A stretch of 64,000 bases of DNA from NCBI GenBank assembly GCA_047495785.1, contig JBLDXI010000046.1, positions 372,001 through 436,000 of the forward strand, written 5' to 3'. Shown here piece by piece: positions 9,961-21,800 of the stretch (positions within the stretch are counted from its first letter, which is position 1; every line of letters starts with the position of its first letter). Position numbers and translations under genes: made by a program. The notes below the pieces were generated by a model that saw only the letters and a program-made list of their open reading frames with translations, did not search any database and had not been told where the DNA came from. Source of the stretch: Lepidodermella squamata (Eukaryota; Gastrotricha).

Positions 9961-11590
9961 CGAACCTTTATTTTCTTTTCGCGTACCATTTTGACTTAAA
10001 GCGTCGGAAATACAAAAATCGCAAGGAAAGTAAATTAAACCATCGGAATGACTTGTTTTGATTTATTTCATCGGAACACGCGACTAATGTATCGTAACAC
10101 TACCTTAAACCGTCGGAATTCGCGCTAAATTGAAGCAGCAATGAACGATTTATTAAACATTAATTTATTCTCCCATTTTTCATCATTCGAAACATGAATT
10201 TTTTGAAATTGTACGAATCTGACGGAAGTGTAGAGGAATTTGAGGACTCCGACGAGGCTATCGATGGGCAGTCGGTCGAGAATCAAGATCAGGACTGGGA
10301 TGAAGATGACCCTGCTCTGGTTGACGATGAAAATGACTTTATTGCCGACCCGAAGCCGACAGATGAATTTGAGTTTGATTTGTTCGAAACTTTGCCATTC
10401 GGCATTACATTCCATGAAGCCAAGGACTTCGTCAAGCGGAACTACAGCATTCTCTGGATTGACACTACGAAGAGCGGTTTCAACAAGCAAACATGCTATT
10501 ACGTCTGTAAGCATCGGAAGTCTGGCTCAAAGGATTGCCCCCATCGGGGTGTACTCAAATGGTCTCCTGACCAAGCCGTGTTTTCGTGTGGCGGCGCTCA
10601 TGTGCATCCAACCAATTCGACAAGCGTGTTAACAGCCGAGGTGAGGCGATATGTGCTGGATCATATCAATGATCCACCCAAGTACATCAGGGAGCGGCTC
10701 ATCAAAGACAATCCAAAGCTGACAACGAGGCAAGTCGCCAATTTGAAGCAACAGTTGAAGAGAAAACATCGAATGGCAACTGTTGGTCCTGACGCGCTTT
10801 CAAGCTCTTTCGGAACAGCCGAGCTTCGTGCCTGGTGCGAATCACGAACTCAGAAGCCTGTCGATGACAAACAACCTTATGTCGTCCACTACGAAGTCGA
10901 GGAATCGCTGGCTAACAAGGATAGGAAACCGTTCTGGGCAGTTGTCATTAGCTGCACGTTCCTCCTTAATCTTCTGGCCGTCGCTAGAAGTTTCCAAATC
11001 GATGCCACGCACAAGGTAATTCAGGGTGGCCACAAGGTCTTTATCCACTTTGGCCACTTTTCCTGCTGGTCCTCCTGAAACCGAACCGATTGGTCGAGGC
11101 TCTAGAGCACGAGGTCGCGGCCGTGGACGTGGTCGAGGACAAGCCACCACAGTGGAGCAACTACCCGCTGTTGTTCGAGGAAGAGGTCGCGGGCGGCCCC
11201 GAGGCCGTGGATCAGGACGAGGACAGGGATCAGTTGATTTGCTGGCAGTTGAAGATGCTCCGATTGCCGCTACAGCAGCGATGACACGAAGCCGAGGTCG
11301 CGGTCGTGGACGCGGGGTGGAGCTTCCAGAAGAGCTGGTTGCTCCGGCGGTTGCTCGCGGCCGTGGCGCGGGTCGCCGACGGGGGCGGGGACGTTCTTAA
11401 TTAAGTCTTAATTTGCGACTCTTTGAAAGTTACTTATTTGATCGAACATAATGTCTTAACACATCGGAAAATAAGAATAAATATAAAGGCGACTTTTCCG
11501 ATGCTTATTATTTAAAATATAAAAATTGAATATTCCGATGGTTCCGACGCTTTAAGTTAAAATGGTTCGAGAAAAGAAAATAAAAGTTCG
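9961..11590 (+). mobile_element. Inner transposon with ~49-bp inverted termini (Mutator-like, internally deleted)
   Basis: Bases 9961-10009 (CGAACCTTTATTTTCTTTTC onward) are repeated inverted at 11542-11590. Inside the ends the motif RTCGGAA recurs at least four times on the left and, as TTCCGAY or RTCGGAA, four times on the right. The body codes for a transposase N-terminus and an RG-rich tail. No target duplication was recognised. Confidence 0.7.
10194..11400 (+). CDS. Mutator-like transposase remnant with FLYWCH-type finger and RG-rich tail
   Basis: From ATG 10194 an acidic N-terminus is followed, at roughly residues 100-145, by a zinc-finger-like region (CYYVCKHRKSGSKDC ... GGAHVHPTN, C-C-H-H order) like the FLYWCH fingers on metazoan MULE transposases. 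A helical DNA-binding-like segment and SFQIDATHKV, resembling the first catalytic Asp block of MULE transposases, come next. The frame then closes at 11078. A different frame (11026-11400) is rich in arginine-glycine repeats and ends in TAA. Either an intron joins them (AAG/GTAATT donor at about 11015) or a deletion removed the catalytic core. The rest of the DDE domain is absent, so the product cannot be a full transposase. Confidence 0.6.
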
Positions 11591-11809
11591 CGGGTTTCAT
11601 GTTACTTCAAGTCTAACTGCTTGTAACTTTTTCTGAAGTACGATTTCAGCTCCAATCGTTTTGATTTTTATTTCAAACGAAAGCTGAAGAGACGGAGAAT
11701 TTTTTGCAAAAACCTCCATGATTTAAACGTTCAACCCTGAAAAGCTAAACACGTGCAAAGCCGAAAGTGTCCAAAGTTACCGTGTCCACAATCACCACAC
11801 GTTACGGTA

Positions 11810-12818
11810 TAGGGAAACAGATCACTATTTTCAATTTAACTGAACTACTGCCTAAAAAGTACAAACGAAGACGGTTTCATTCATATTTGGAAACCTTGGA
11901 AACCTGTTCACGAGTTTTAAAACCTTCAAGATTTTTGAAGAATTTTCCAATTTTTGAAAAATAGTTGTTCAATTTTGAAAAAATTTCAAATTGCGACGAC
12001 TTTCCGGACTCCAGAAATTTTACGAAAATTAAGATTAAACTCTTTCATGAGTAGTATATTTTTCTTCCGTAACTTATAGTCGGATGTAGCCTATATATAA
12101 TTTCCAATTTTCGAACGGAAAAGAATTCATTTTATATGATTATTTGAGTTGTTATGGGGTGAATTATCTGCGTTTACGATTTATTCACCTGAGGCTGCGA
12201 ATTTTCCAGCTGAATATAATACGACAAAGTGCAATTTTCGAGTTCATTTCCAACTGAACTTTTGCATAATGCCCAACGGCGATTCCTGATGACGATGAGC
12301 CTGAAACGATTTATCGAAATATTTTTTGGAAATTAAAAGACTTGAGAAATAGGATAGAACACGGTAGGCACGCTTTATTAAGGAATTCAATTTTTCATTG
12401 GCAGTGAAAAATGATTTGTACACGGAACAATATTATAATTATTGAAGGTAAAAAAATACGCGGGCCGGTTGAACAGAAACAATTTTCACCTAGCCATATT
12501 GCGCGCACATCTCTATCAGGAGAAAAAACGCGCAATGACGCGACGAAAAAAGTCGAAAAAAAACACACGCACACATACACATACATTCATTTCCGCGCAC
12601 CGAAACAACGACATAACCACCACTTTTTACCGCACCATCATCTTCGCATCCACCTTTCGAAAATTATCAGGAGAAAATTTTGAATGTGAGGTAAAATTTT
12701 TGAGTAGATTTCAAGTCAATATCACGCAAACAGCGCCTGTTGGCTCAAAGTCCTGTATTAGAAACAGGCGCCGTTTGAAAAAATTAAGTTTCATTATTTG
12801 ATTTGTGTCGATGAGTTC
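11810..12818. other. Intergenic / possible myosin 3' UTR
   Basis: No gene is supported. A short (CA)-rich stretch lies near 12562-12590. Confidence 0.4.
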
Positions 12819-12824
12819 TTTATT
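12819..12824 (-). terminator. Candidate polyadenylation signal of the myosin gene
   Basis: AATAAA on the minus strand, 17 nt after the stop codon of the myosin gene. A short 3' UTR would be needed; a more distal site is possible. Confidence 0.45.
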
Positions 12825-12840
12825 GTAGTCTCTGGCTGAT

Positions 12841-15800
12841 TTACAGGAAGGCCGATGGCGTGAGGGCGCGGTCGCGCGGGGCAGCCGAGGCGGCGCGCGA
12901 GCGGTGCGTGGTGACGCGCACGGTGGTCGTGCGAAGGCGCACAAGCTGCTCGGCGGTGTCGGCGCGTTCGGCGCTCTCTTCAACCTCGGACTGAACCTTG
13001 CGGTAACGGGCCAAGTTGATGGCGGCCATTTCTTCGGCTTGTTCGACCTGGCGCTTATAAACCTGAAAAATGATTAAAATAAATGATTTTATCATAATTA
13101 AATTAATCAATTAGTATTATCAATTTTTTAATTTTAATTTTAATTTTTTTAATCAATTTGAAAAATTTATTTATCGACTAATTTTTGAACTGATCGACCA
13201 AATAATATTAAAAATCAATAATAATGAAGAATTAAAATTAAAATTAAATTTTTCAAAAATTTCAATAATTAAATTTTGAATTTTTTTCAAATTCCAAAAT
13301 TTCAATTTTTCGAATTTTCAAAAATGTCTATGCTTCACGTTCACGTACCTTCAGCTTGGTCTGAAGCTGGTGGACCGACTCCTGCAGATGGCGCTGCTGG
13401 GCGGCGTCCTCCTCAGCCTGGGCAATAACCTCCTTGAGGCGCTGTTCGGCACGGCGAGCGGCCTTGCCGGTCTCCTGGTGGGCGAGGCGTTCCGAGTCGA
13501 GCTCAGCCTCGACCTCGCGCACGCGCAGCTCGAGCAGAGCAACCTGGCGCTTGCCGCCCTTGTACGCGTTCGCCTCGGCCTCCTCGACACGGGCCTGCAG
13601 GTCGCGCACCTGCGACTCGAGCGACTTGCGCAGGCGGTCGATCTCGTTGGCGTGCTCCTGCTCGGCGCGCAGCTCATCGGCCAGGCGCAGGGCGTCGGAC
13701 TGCGAGCGCTTCGCCTTCTCATCAGCAGCCTTCAGCTCGTTCAAGGCCTCATCAAGGTCAACCTTTTTGCACGAAAAAATAGATATGAGATGCCTGAATG
13801 AAGTATTTGTCCAAAACTAGGTCATCTTTTCAATTTTCAACAATATTATGAGGTAATAAATACTTAAAATGACGCGTGTCCGAAACTAGGTCATTCATCG
13901 TTTTTCAATAATTTTGAGGAAGAAAACAAAGAGATGCATTTGTCCGGAACTAGGTCATGTTGACACAAAATTATGAAGAAAAAAAGACTAAATATGCGTG
14001 TGTCTGAAACTAGTTCATTTCTATTTGTCAATCGATTGTTCCAAGATGAAAAATGACCCAGTTTCGGACACACCAATTTTTATCAATATTCACCAATATT
14101 CAGTAAAAGGCGTGATAATTGCGGGGAAAAATTGGCTTACCTAGATAAAAATTAAAGTGTCCGAAACTGGGTCATTTTATTGGTTTTAACATATTTTCAT
14201 GAATATTGACGAAAAAACGTAGTTTTTTAGGGGGGAATGGCTTACATTCAGAGCATGGATATCGGCCTCGGTCTTGCGGCGGTAGGCAGCCAGCTGGCTG
14301 TTTTGGGTCTGCAGTTCAGAAATGCGCGCATGGGATTCGCGCAGTTCCGACTCGGCCGACTTGCGCACGCGCTCGGCCTGGTCGCGGGCAGCGCGCAGCT
14401 CTTCGAACTCGTGGTGCACGGTGGTGGTGCGGCGTTCGATTATGACAATCTGCTCGCGCAACTCCTCGCGCTGGCGCGTCTCCTCCTCGACGCGCGTCTG
14501 CAGCTCGAGGATCTTCTGCTGGTAGCGCTTCGACGTCGTGTCGAGGTCGATGCGGGCGCGGTTGGCGCCGTCCAACGCGGCCTCAAGCGTCAACACGTCG
14601 GCTTCCAACTTTTTGCGGCTCTTCAGAGCTTCGTTCTTAGCGCGCGACTCGGCCTCCAAGCTGACCTGAAATTATAACAAAATTTTAAAAAAATTCAATA
14701 AAATTTAAAACATTTCTGGTTAAGCCAAATTATGACCAAAAATATGATGTCCCAAAATTAATTTTTTTTTTCATTGATTTTTATGAGTTTCTCTTCTACA
14801 TTAAAATCTCATTTTTCATTAAGCCTTATCGATAGATAGGATTTTAAAAAAATTTCAAAATTTCAAAAAATTTCAAAATTTTCAAAATTTTTATGTTTAA
14901 AATTCAAAATTTTTAAAAATTTCAATTGGAATGTTTTTATAAATTGGCAATGAGGTCAAAAATATTCGAGAACATATTCAACGAAATTTTGAAAATTTCA
15001 ATTTCGTTTTTGAATTCTACAGATAAATTATTTGCATACCTGGAGGGATTCGATCATGCGCTGCAGGCTGCGGCGCGACACGTCCTCCTCTTCGTCCTTT
15101 TCGGAGAGGCGCTTCTCGAAGTCGGAGCGCATCTGGGCGATTTGCAGCTGGTAGCGCTGCTGCTTCGAGCACTCGACAACAATGGCGGCCTCGGCCTCCT
15201 CGAGCGCGTGCTGCAGTTCGGCCTTTTCGACCTCGATGCGGCTGCGCAGCCGCTCAATCTCGTGAACAGACTTGCCACCGTCCGAAAGTTGATCTGTCAA
15301 CGCGCGAATCTCATCTGCATATTCGAAAAAAAACACAAAAATAATTATAAAAAATCACAAATTATCAAAGATTAAGTAAGGGTAACTTGATTAATAAATT
15401 TCCAGAGAGAAAATTCATCTAAAAATTCGGCAAAAATTCGAGCAAATTCAATCCGGGTAAAATACCGAAAATTACCAAACCCGGGTGTTCGGGTTTTTTT
15501 CGGTAAATTTTGACATTTAACGAGAAAATGTGCCTCGATGGGGAAATAATCCTCAAATAAAAAGCAACCCATTACATTTTTCAAAATTTCTATAAAAATG
15601 TACGATTACTCAAATTTTTGACATTGAATTAAATCCGTTTCAGGACAATTGGAAAATCTCAGGAATTTCAATTTCAAGCTTTCCCTATTCGCAGCAAATT
15701 TTCGGGGAAATATTCACTTCAATTTAGAACGGTTCTATTTTTCTTTTAAGGCAGAGCAAAAAGAAGTTTTGAAAATTATAAATGGAACATATTTCGAGAG

Positions 15801-18800
15801 AACTGGGTCGAACCGGGTAAAATACCGAAAATGATCAAACCGGGTTTTTCGGGGTTTCGGGTTTTTTTTCGGTAAATTTCGATTCTTTCGCGAGAAAATT
15901 TGCCAACTCGAGAAGTCGATGCCCAAATTATCGGATTTTATGACGCAACTCGATGGGATTCTCTAAACGGAAAGCAATCCTAAAAAATGACAATTAACCT
16001 ATTTTTAATTTTTAATTTTTTAATAATTGAATTTTTTTAATTAAAATTCAATTTGATTTTTAATTTTTAATTTAAAAGCCACTACAGCTTAAATTATTGG
16101 AAATTGAATAAAATCCGTTTGAGAAACATAAAAAATCTCAGAAATTTTAAGGCGGATCAAAAAAGGAATTTTACCCGAGAGATTCTTGTTCTCGCGGCGA
16201 AGTCCCTCCTGCACTTCCTGAGCCTCTTCGAGTTTTGCCTTGAGTTTGTACAACTCAGCCGAAAATGAGCGCGATTCACGGTGCGACTGTTCCAGTTCAA
16301 TCTTCAAATGGTCGATCTTCGACTGGTACTCCTCCACGATTTTATTCATCTGCTTCGACCGCTTCTCTGTCGCGCTCGCCAGCGACTGCGCCCGTTCCGC
16401 TTCAACGGTCACGTTCTCCAACTCGGCCTGCAGCTTCGCCTTTTGCTTCTCAACAATCGCCAGCTTGGACAGGGCCGATTCAATCGCCTCCTCAGCCTCG
16501 AGCAGCTTAGCCTGGAACTTGCGCTTCACCTCCTCGCTCGGTTCCCCTCCGCTGAACTCGCCAGCCGCCGCGCGAGCCTTCAGCTGCTGCAGCTCCTGGT
16601 TCGCCTTAGCCAGCGACCGTTGCAGGGCCGCCTTGCCGTTGATCTCCTCCTCCAGCTGCTCACGGGCCTGGGCAACATCGGCCTGGAGAGCTCGCGATTC
16701 CGCCTGGAACTTGGTCCGAGCCCGCGACTCTTCCTCATGCGCGCGTTTCGCCCGGTCCAACTCGCCCGCCAGCTGCTGCTTAGCCTTGTTAAGCGCCGCG
16801 ATTTGCTGAGCGGCTTCCTCCAACTGCCGCTGGGCGTCCGACGCCTCCTGGCTGGCGCGTTGGCGCTGGCTCTGCAGGTTGGCGGCGTTGATTTCGGCCT
16901 CTTCGAGGCGAGCGTGAAGGTCGCCGATTTGCGCCTCGGCGGCCTTGGCGTTCTTCTCGGCGTTGGCGCGCGCCTTCGAGATGGTCGAAACCTGAGCGGC
17001 TAGATCGTCGACCTGGGACTTGATCTGCTGCTTCTCCTTCTCGACCTGTTGGCGCTTGCGGTTGGACTGCTCCAGAGCCTCGGTCAGCTCGTTGACCTGA
17101 AATAAAATTAAGAAATTTCATTGAAATTTAAAAAAATATAAACATTTAAATATTAGAAAAAATTCAAAATTAAGGAGGACAAACTTTGGTTTCCTAGAAA
17201 AATTTATCAATTATAAAAATAAAAGAATCGGCGCAAAATGAGAAATCAGAATCTCATATACCGGAACCAAATTTTCAACCTTGGCACCAAGTAGAAACAA
17301 TAATATCTCATTTCAATTAATTTTGTCAAATCACGGTTACGGCGTGTTCTGAAAGTGATGAGCGTGTCTTATAGTGAAGATCACGGAGAATTTTTAAGCA
17401 ATTTACTTGGAATTTTCAAATTAATTTGGAAATTGATGAAAATGTGAAAACCGCATTTTTTGAGCGAATTGATTTTTTAAAATTTCGTTCCGCTTAGTAA
17501 GACCCAATTAAAATTTGGCGGAATCGAATTTTATTATTACTACTTTTCCCAAGTATGCTATAGGATTTAGTATCGCAAACTTCTGAAAATAATTATTCTA
17601 ATATTTTTGGGAAAATCTTACGGCGGTACCAAAGTTCATTTAATTCAATACCTAACCATTTTATTTGGTTCTCTAACTGGTTAGGGTTGGGGTTAGGTCA
17701 GGGTTAGGGTTAGGGTTAGAGGCTGGGACTTAAAGTTGGGGATTTGGAACTGATTGGAATAATTTGGTACAAAATTCAATGATGTTTGGTACTGATTTCA
17801 ATAATTTTGTAACAAATTCACTAAATCCTTTTTTTCTAGAAAATAGGTTACGGGACTTTATGGAAAAGGTGCCAATTACTCAAATGCTAATGTCTTTATC
17901 TTTAAGAATCCAGAGCTTTAAGAAATTCAAGAAATCAGGTCGAAAATCGCACATATTTACTTTCAACTTTCGAAACCTTGACTGAAAATACTTCCCGCTC
18001 GATTCGTTTGGCTGCGCCAAACTCACTCGGGGTTCCAGATCGGGGGGAAATTTTATTTCTCCATGGCTAGCCACATAGAGTATTCCCTTAATCCAAATCA
18101 AATCTAAATTTTCAATTCTTTCCGAAAAAAACAACGAATAATTGAAACCTTTTTCATCCTTTCAGAGAAAGAAATTTGAAGCTCTCAAATCGTTTTGAAG
18201 CTCTCAAAACTCCTAATGAGGCCAATTTGTTGGAGAAAAACAATGTTTTCGAATTTCAATTTTTCCCAATCAGTGGGGATATTTATAATTGATTTTACTT
18301 ACCTGATCCTGGTTCTTCTTACGGAAAGCAGCCAGGGCAGCTTCGTTGGCCATGCGCTGCTCCTCCATGTCGACACGCAGTTTGTTAAGCTCGCCCTCGC
18401 GGCGCTTGTTCAGCTCGATCTGAGCCGCCGTCGCTCCGCCAGCCTCGTCCAACCGAGCGGCAAGGTCCTCGAGCTCGCCCTGCAGATCGGCACGCTGCTT
18501 CTCGACCTTGATGCGGTTGGCACGTTCCTGGTCCAACTCCTGCTCGAGCTCTTCAATGCGCAACAGAGCTTCCTTGTTGCGCTTGCTCAGCTGAGCGTTG
18601 TGAACATTCGCCTCTTCGATCTTCGAGTTGAGGCCGGCAATGTCGCCCTCCTTTTTGCGGACAACACCCTCAAGTTCGCCCTTGAGGCGGTCGAGCTCGG
18701 TGACGGCGTCCTGGGTCGCCTTGAGGTCACCCTCCAGCTTCTTCTTGGCCTTCTCCAAATCGGCCTTGACCTTCTTCTCGCGGTTGAGGTTCTCGTTAAG

Positions 18801-21800
18801 CTCATCAACGTGGGCTTCGAGGTTCTGCTTGACCTATTTATTGAAATTCAAATAGTTCGATTTGAAATTTAAATTTCGATCTTCGATTATTAAAAATTTT
18901 AAAATTTTCAAAATTAAGATGTTGAATTCAAATATGAAAATTTCACAGAAATTTCAAACTTCTGAATTTTTTTGAAATATTGAAATTGTAATTGAAATTT
19001 TAAATTTTTAATCAAGCTTGAAATGTTAACAATTTTAAATTTAAATTCTGAAATTTGATTCTTGAATACTTGAATTTTAATTTTTGAAATTCGATTTTTT
19101 TAATTTTTAAACAAATTTAATTTTTTTCCTGAAAATGTAAGTTACCTTGGTAAGCTGGGCGTTCTTGTCCTGTTCGGACTGGAGGTCGCCCTGGGTCTTC
19201 TTAAGGTTCTCCTCCGTCGACTTCTTCTCCTTGGACAGCTTAGCAATAGCCTGATCCTGAGCGGCAACGTCGTCCTGCAGTTTGCGGATCGACGCGTCCT
19301 TGGCCTTCTTCTCCTCCTCCTGCTTGGCGACGGTCGACTCGAGCTGCTGGATGCCGCCCTTCAGGTTGTCGATCTCACCCTCGAGCTTGACGCCGCGAGC
19401 CTCGGCCTGGTTGGCGCGGGCCTCCTCCGAAGAGGCGCGCGACTCCAGTTCGCGGTTCTGCTCCTCGAGCGCAACGCGCTGTTCGACGAGGTTGCCAACC
19501 TTCTCCTCCATCTCGCCGATCTGGTCTTGAGCGGCCTGAAGGTTGATGAACCTTGGAAAATTAAAAAAATTAAAAAAAAAATTATGGTACTCAATCATTT
19601 CATTAAAACCGAAAATTCAATTCAATTGAAAAATTTGAAAAATTTGAAAAATTTAAATTTTAAATTTTAAAATTTTTTAATTCAGGAGTGTTAATTAAAA
19701 TTTAAAATTTTAAGAATTTAAAAATTCAAAATTCAAAAATTCATTTTTAAAATTTAAAATTTCAAAAATTATAAATTTCAAAAACTAAAATTTAAAATTA
19801 TTTTAACCACTCAAAAGTGACTTACAGGTCGTTCTTCTGCTGCATGAGGACAACGTTCTGCTCCTCGAGCTGCTTGGCGAGCACATTGACGCGCTCGAGT
19901 TCCTGTTTCGTCTTCTCGAACTCTTCCTCCTTCTGCGCAATCTCGTCCTCGCTCTTGATCTCGGCGAGCAGGGGCTTGATGAGGGTGTACATCTTCCACC
20001 ACGGCCACGAGCGGAAAGCCATGTACTTGCGAACGTTGCGCTGGATCATGTCCAGGGCAGTGCGCTGGTCTTGCAGCTTCTTGTACTTGCGGCGCATCAG
20101 GTAGCCGCGGACGTAGGCCTGGAACGATGACATGATGCCGGACAGCTTCTCCTCGCGCCACTCCTCGAGCTTGGCGACGATACCGGCGCGGAAGAACACC
20201 TTGGTCAGACCCAACTTGTAGTCAGACTCGCCCATAGTCAGGGCACCCAAGACCTTGATAAGAAAAATAACAAAAAATTATCAGAAATTCAAGGGAATTT
20301 CAAAAATTTCATCCTGATGGAACAACATTTTTAAAAGCAATTTTTTCTATTTTGTACCAATAATTCGGAAACAATAAATTCCTAAAAATGAGAAAAAATT
20401 CAAAAAAAATTCAAATGTAAATTTAAATTAAAAAATAGTTGATAAACTTTCTACATTAATTTCGGACCATATTTTTTTCTTCAGAAAAATTGTCTTTTTC
20501 TCAGAAAAATATTTTTTTCTTCAGAAATGTTTTTTTCTTGCAGAAATACATTTTTCCGCCAGAAAATCCATTTTTATTACCAGAAAAAGTTCAATATATT
20601 TTCAATTTTTAAAATCGCCATCTAACATCAATCTGACTGTTCCAGTTACTCAAAAAAGCGAAAATCGAATACTTCCTGATCGCCTGATTCTGCGAAATCT
20701 GCGAAACCAGTCAGTGATTAGAAACCCTTGTCTAATTTGTGTAATTCCCAAGACACAAAACAATTTTACTAAAACCTAATATATGATTATCGCTAAGGAT
20801 GAGGCTCAAGATATTTAGGACATTTTGTTAGGTCACGTGATTACGATTAAAAAGGTCTAATAAATACAAGTTATACCTGGATGCACCGGGTGTTTTGTAC
20901 CCAGAGGAAGGCCCCGGACCAGGTGGATTAACGGAGCACATAGGAGTTCGTTTTAAGTAGGACTCACTAAGGAAATTTCTATCATATCCCTAAGTTGGTC
21001 AATCTTTAATGAACGAATATGGGCTTGTTCGACGGCCCCAATCCTTATCTATCAGAATAAGTAAGATTCCCAAGGTTTGGAGATGCTAGGAATAAAACGA
21101 AAAATTTGCTTCGGATTGAAGCATTTTTCGAAGCCCCGGACTAACTGCTTGCCCCGCACTAACTGAGAATGAATAATCCGAAGGGTTGGCGATGAGTATA
21201 GCAAAGATAGCACACAAACTCGGCTGCCCGGATTTACAATGTAGCGCTGTCCGGGGTGAACATCGGATTTCTTGACAAAATAGGTTCCTCCCTTCACCTC
21301 AGAACTTCGCCTAATGAACGATTTTCATTAATTCATACGACTTTGAATCCACTCGCCTTTATCTGATATGAGGGCAGTGTCGAAGATGGCGGAGGGGGGG
21401 GGGGGGGGGGCGGGGGGGGACTGTCCCTGCTTCGAGCCCTCGGGATCGAAGCCTAACCACACGAACCTTATGATTTGTTACCTGAACCCTGCGGAAACTT
21501 GAGCGATATAAGGGGGGACCCCTACCTATATCCCCCTTTCGGCAAAATGTCCATCTTCTACACTGTATGAGGGATTCGAATTTTCTCCAGCGGCAAGCTT
21601 AATTCTGACATTAAAATGTGAGCGAAGCGAGTTTCTCGTTTGATTTCAAAAAGCTGAATACACTTAGCGTTTCTTGGAATGATATCCCTGTGAAAATGAA
21701 GCACCACGACTAGAATTCACGAGTATTTGAGGGAGTTGTAACCTTGAAATAACAATTTTGCTAGTATTTTTCTTTTCTGGCAGGAAAAATATGTTTTCTG

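Larger units (their letters stand above)
9475..11809. mobile_element. Outer DNA transposon, TACCGTAACG termini
   Basis: The left end reads TACCGTAACGAGTGGTAACT and the right end is its approximate inverse (the last ten bases, 11800-11809, are the exact inverse of the first ten). Both ends are flanked by TA. The motif GTAACTTTGGACA or its inverse GTGTCCAAAGTTACC recurs just inside the ends (about 9488, 9650, 9740-9770, 11765). The interior is occupied by another element (9961-11590). The termini and subterminal motif resemble those of the family at 44562-45478. Confidence 0.65.

Noticed and set aside
12442-12801. Lys/Arg/Thr-rich plus-strand frame
   Set aside because: Driven by A-rich and (CA) repeats; no plausible start context or homologue.
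13328-19598. Long plus-strand open frames opposite the myosin rod
   Set aside because: They mirror a GC-biased coiled-coil coding sequence on the minus strand and contain no domains.
21421-21470. tRNA B-box-like CTTCGATCCC
   Set aside because: No A box, acceptor stem or cloverleaf could be drawn around it. The same applies to GGGTTCGATTCGC near 38380.
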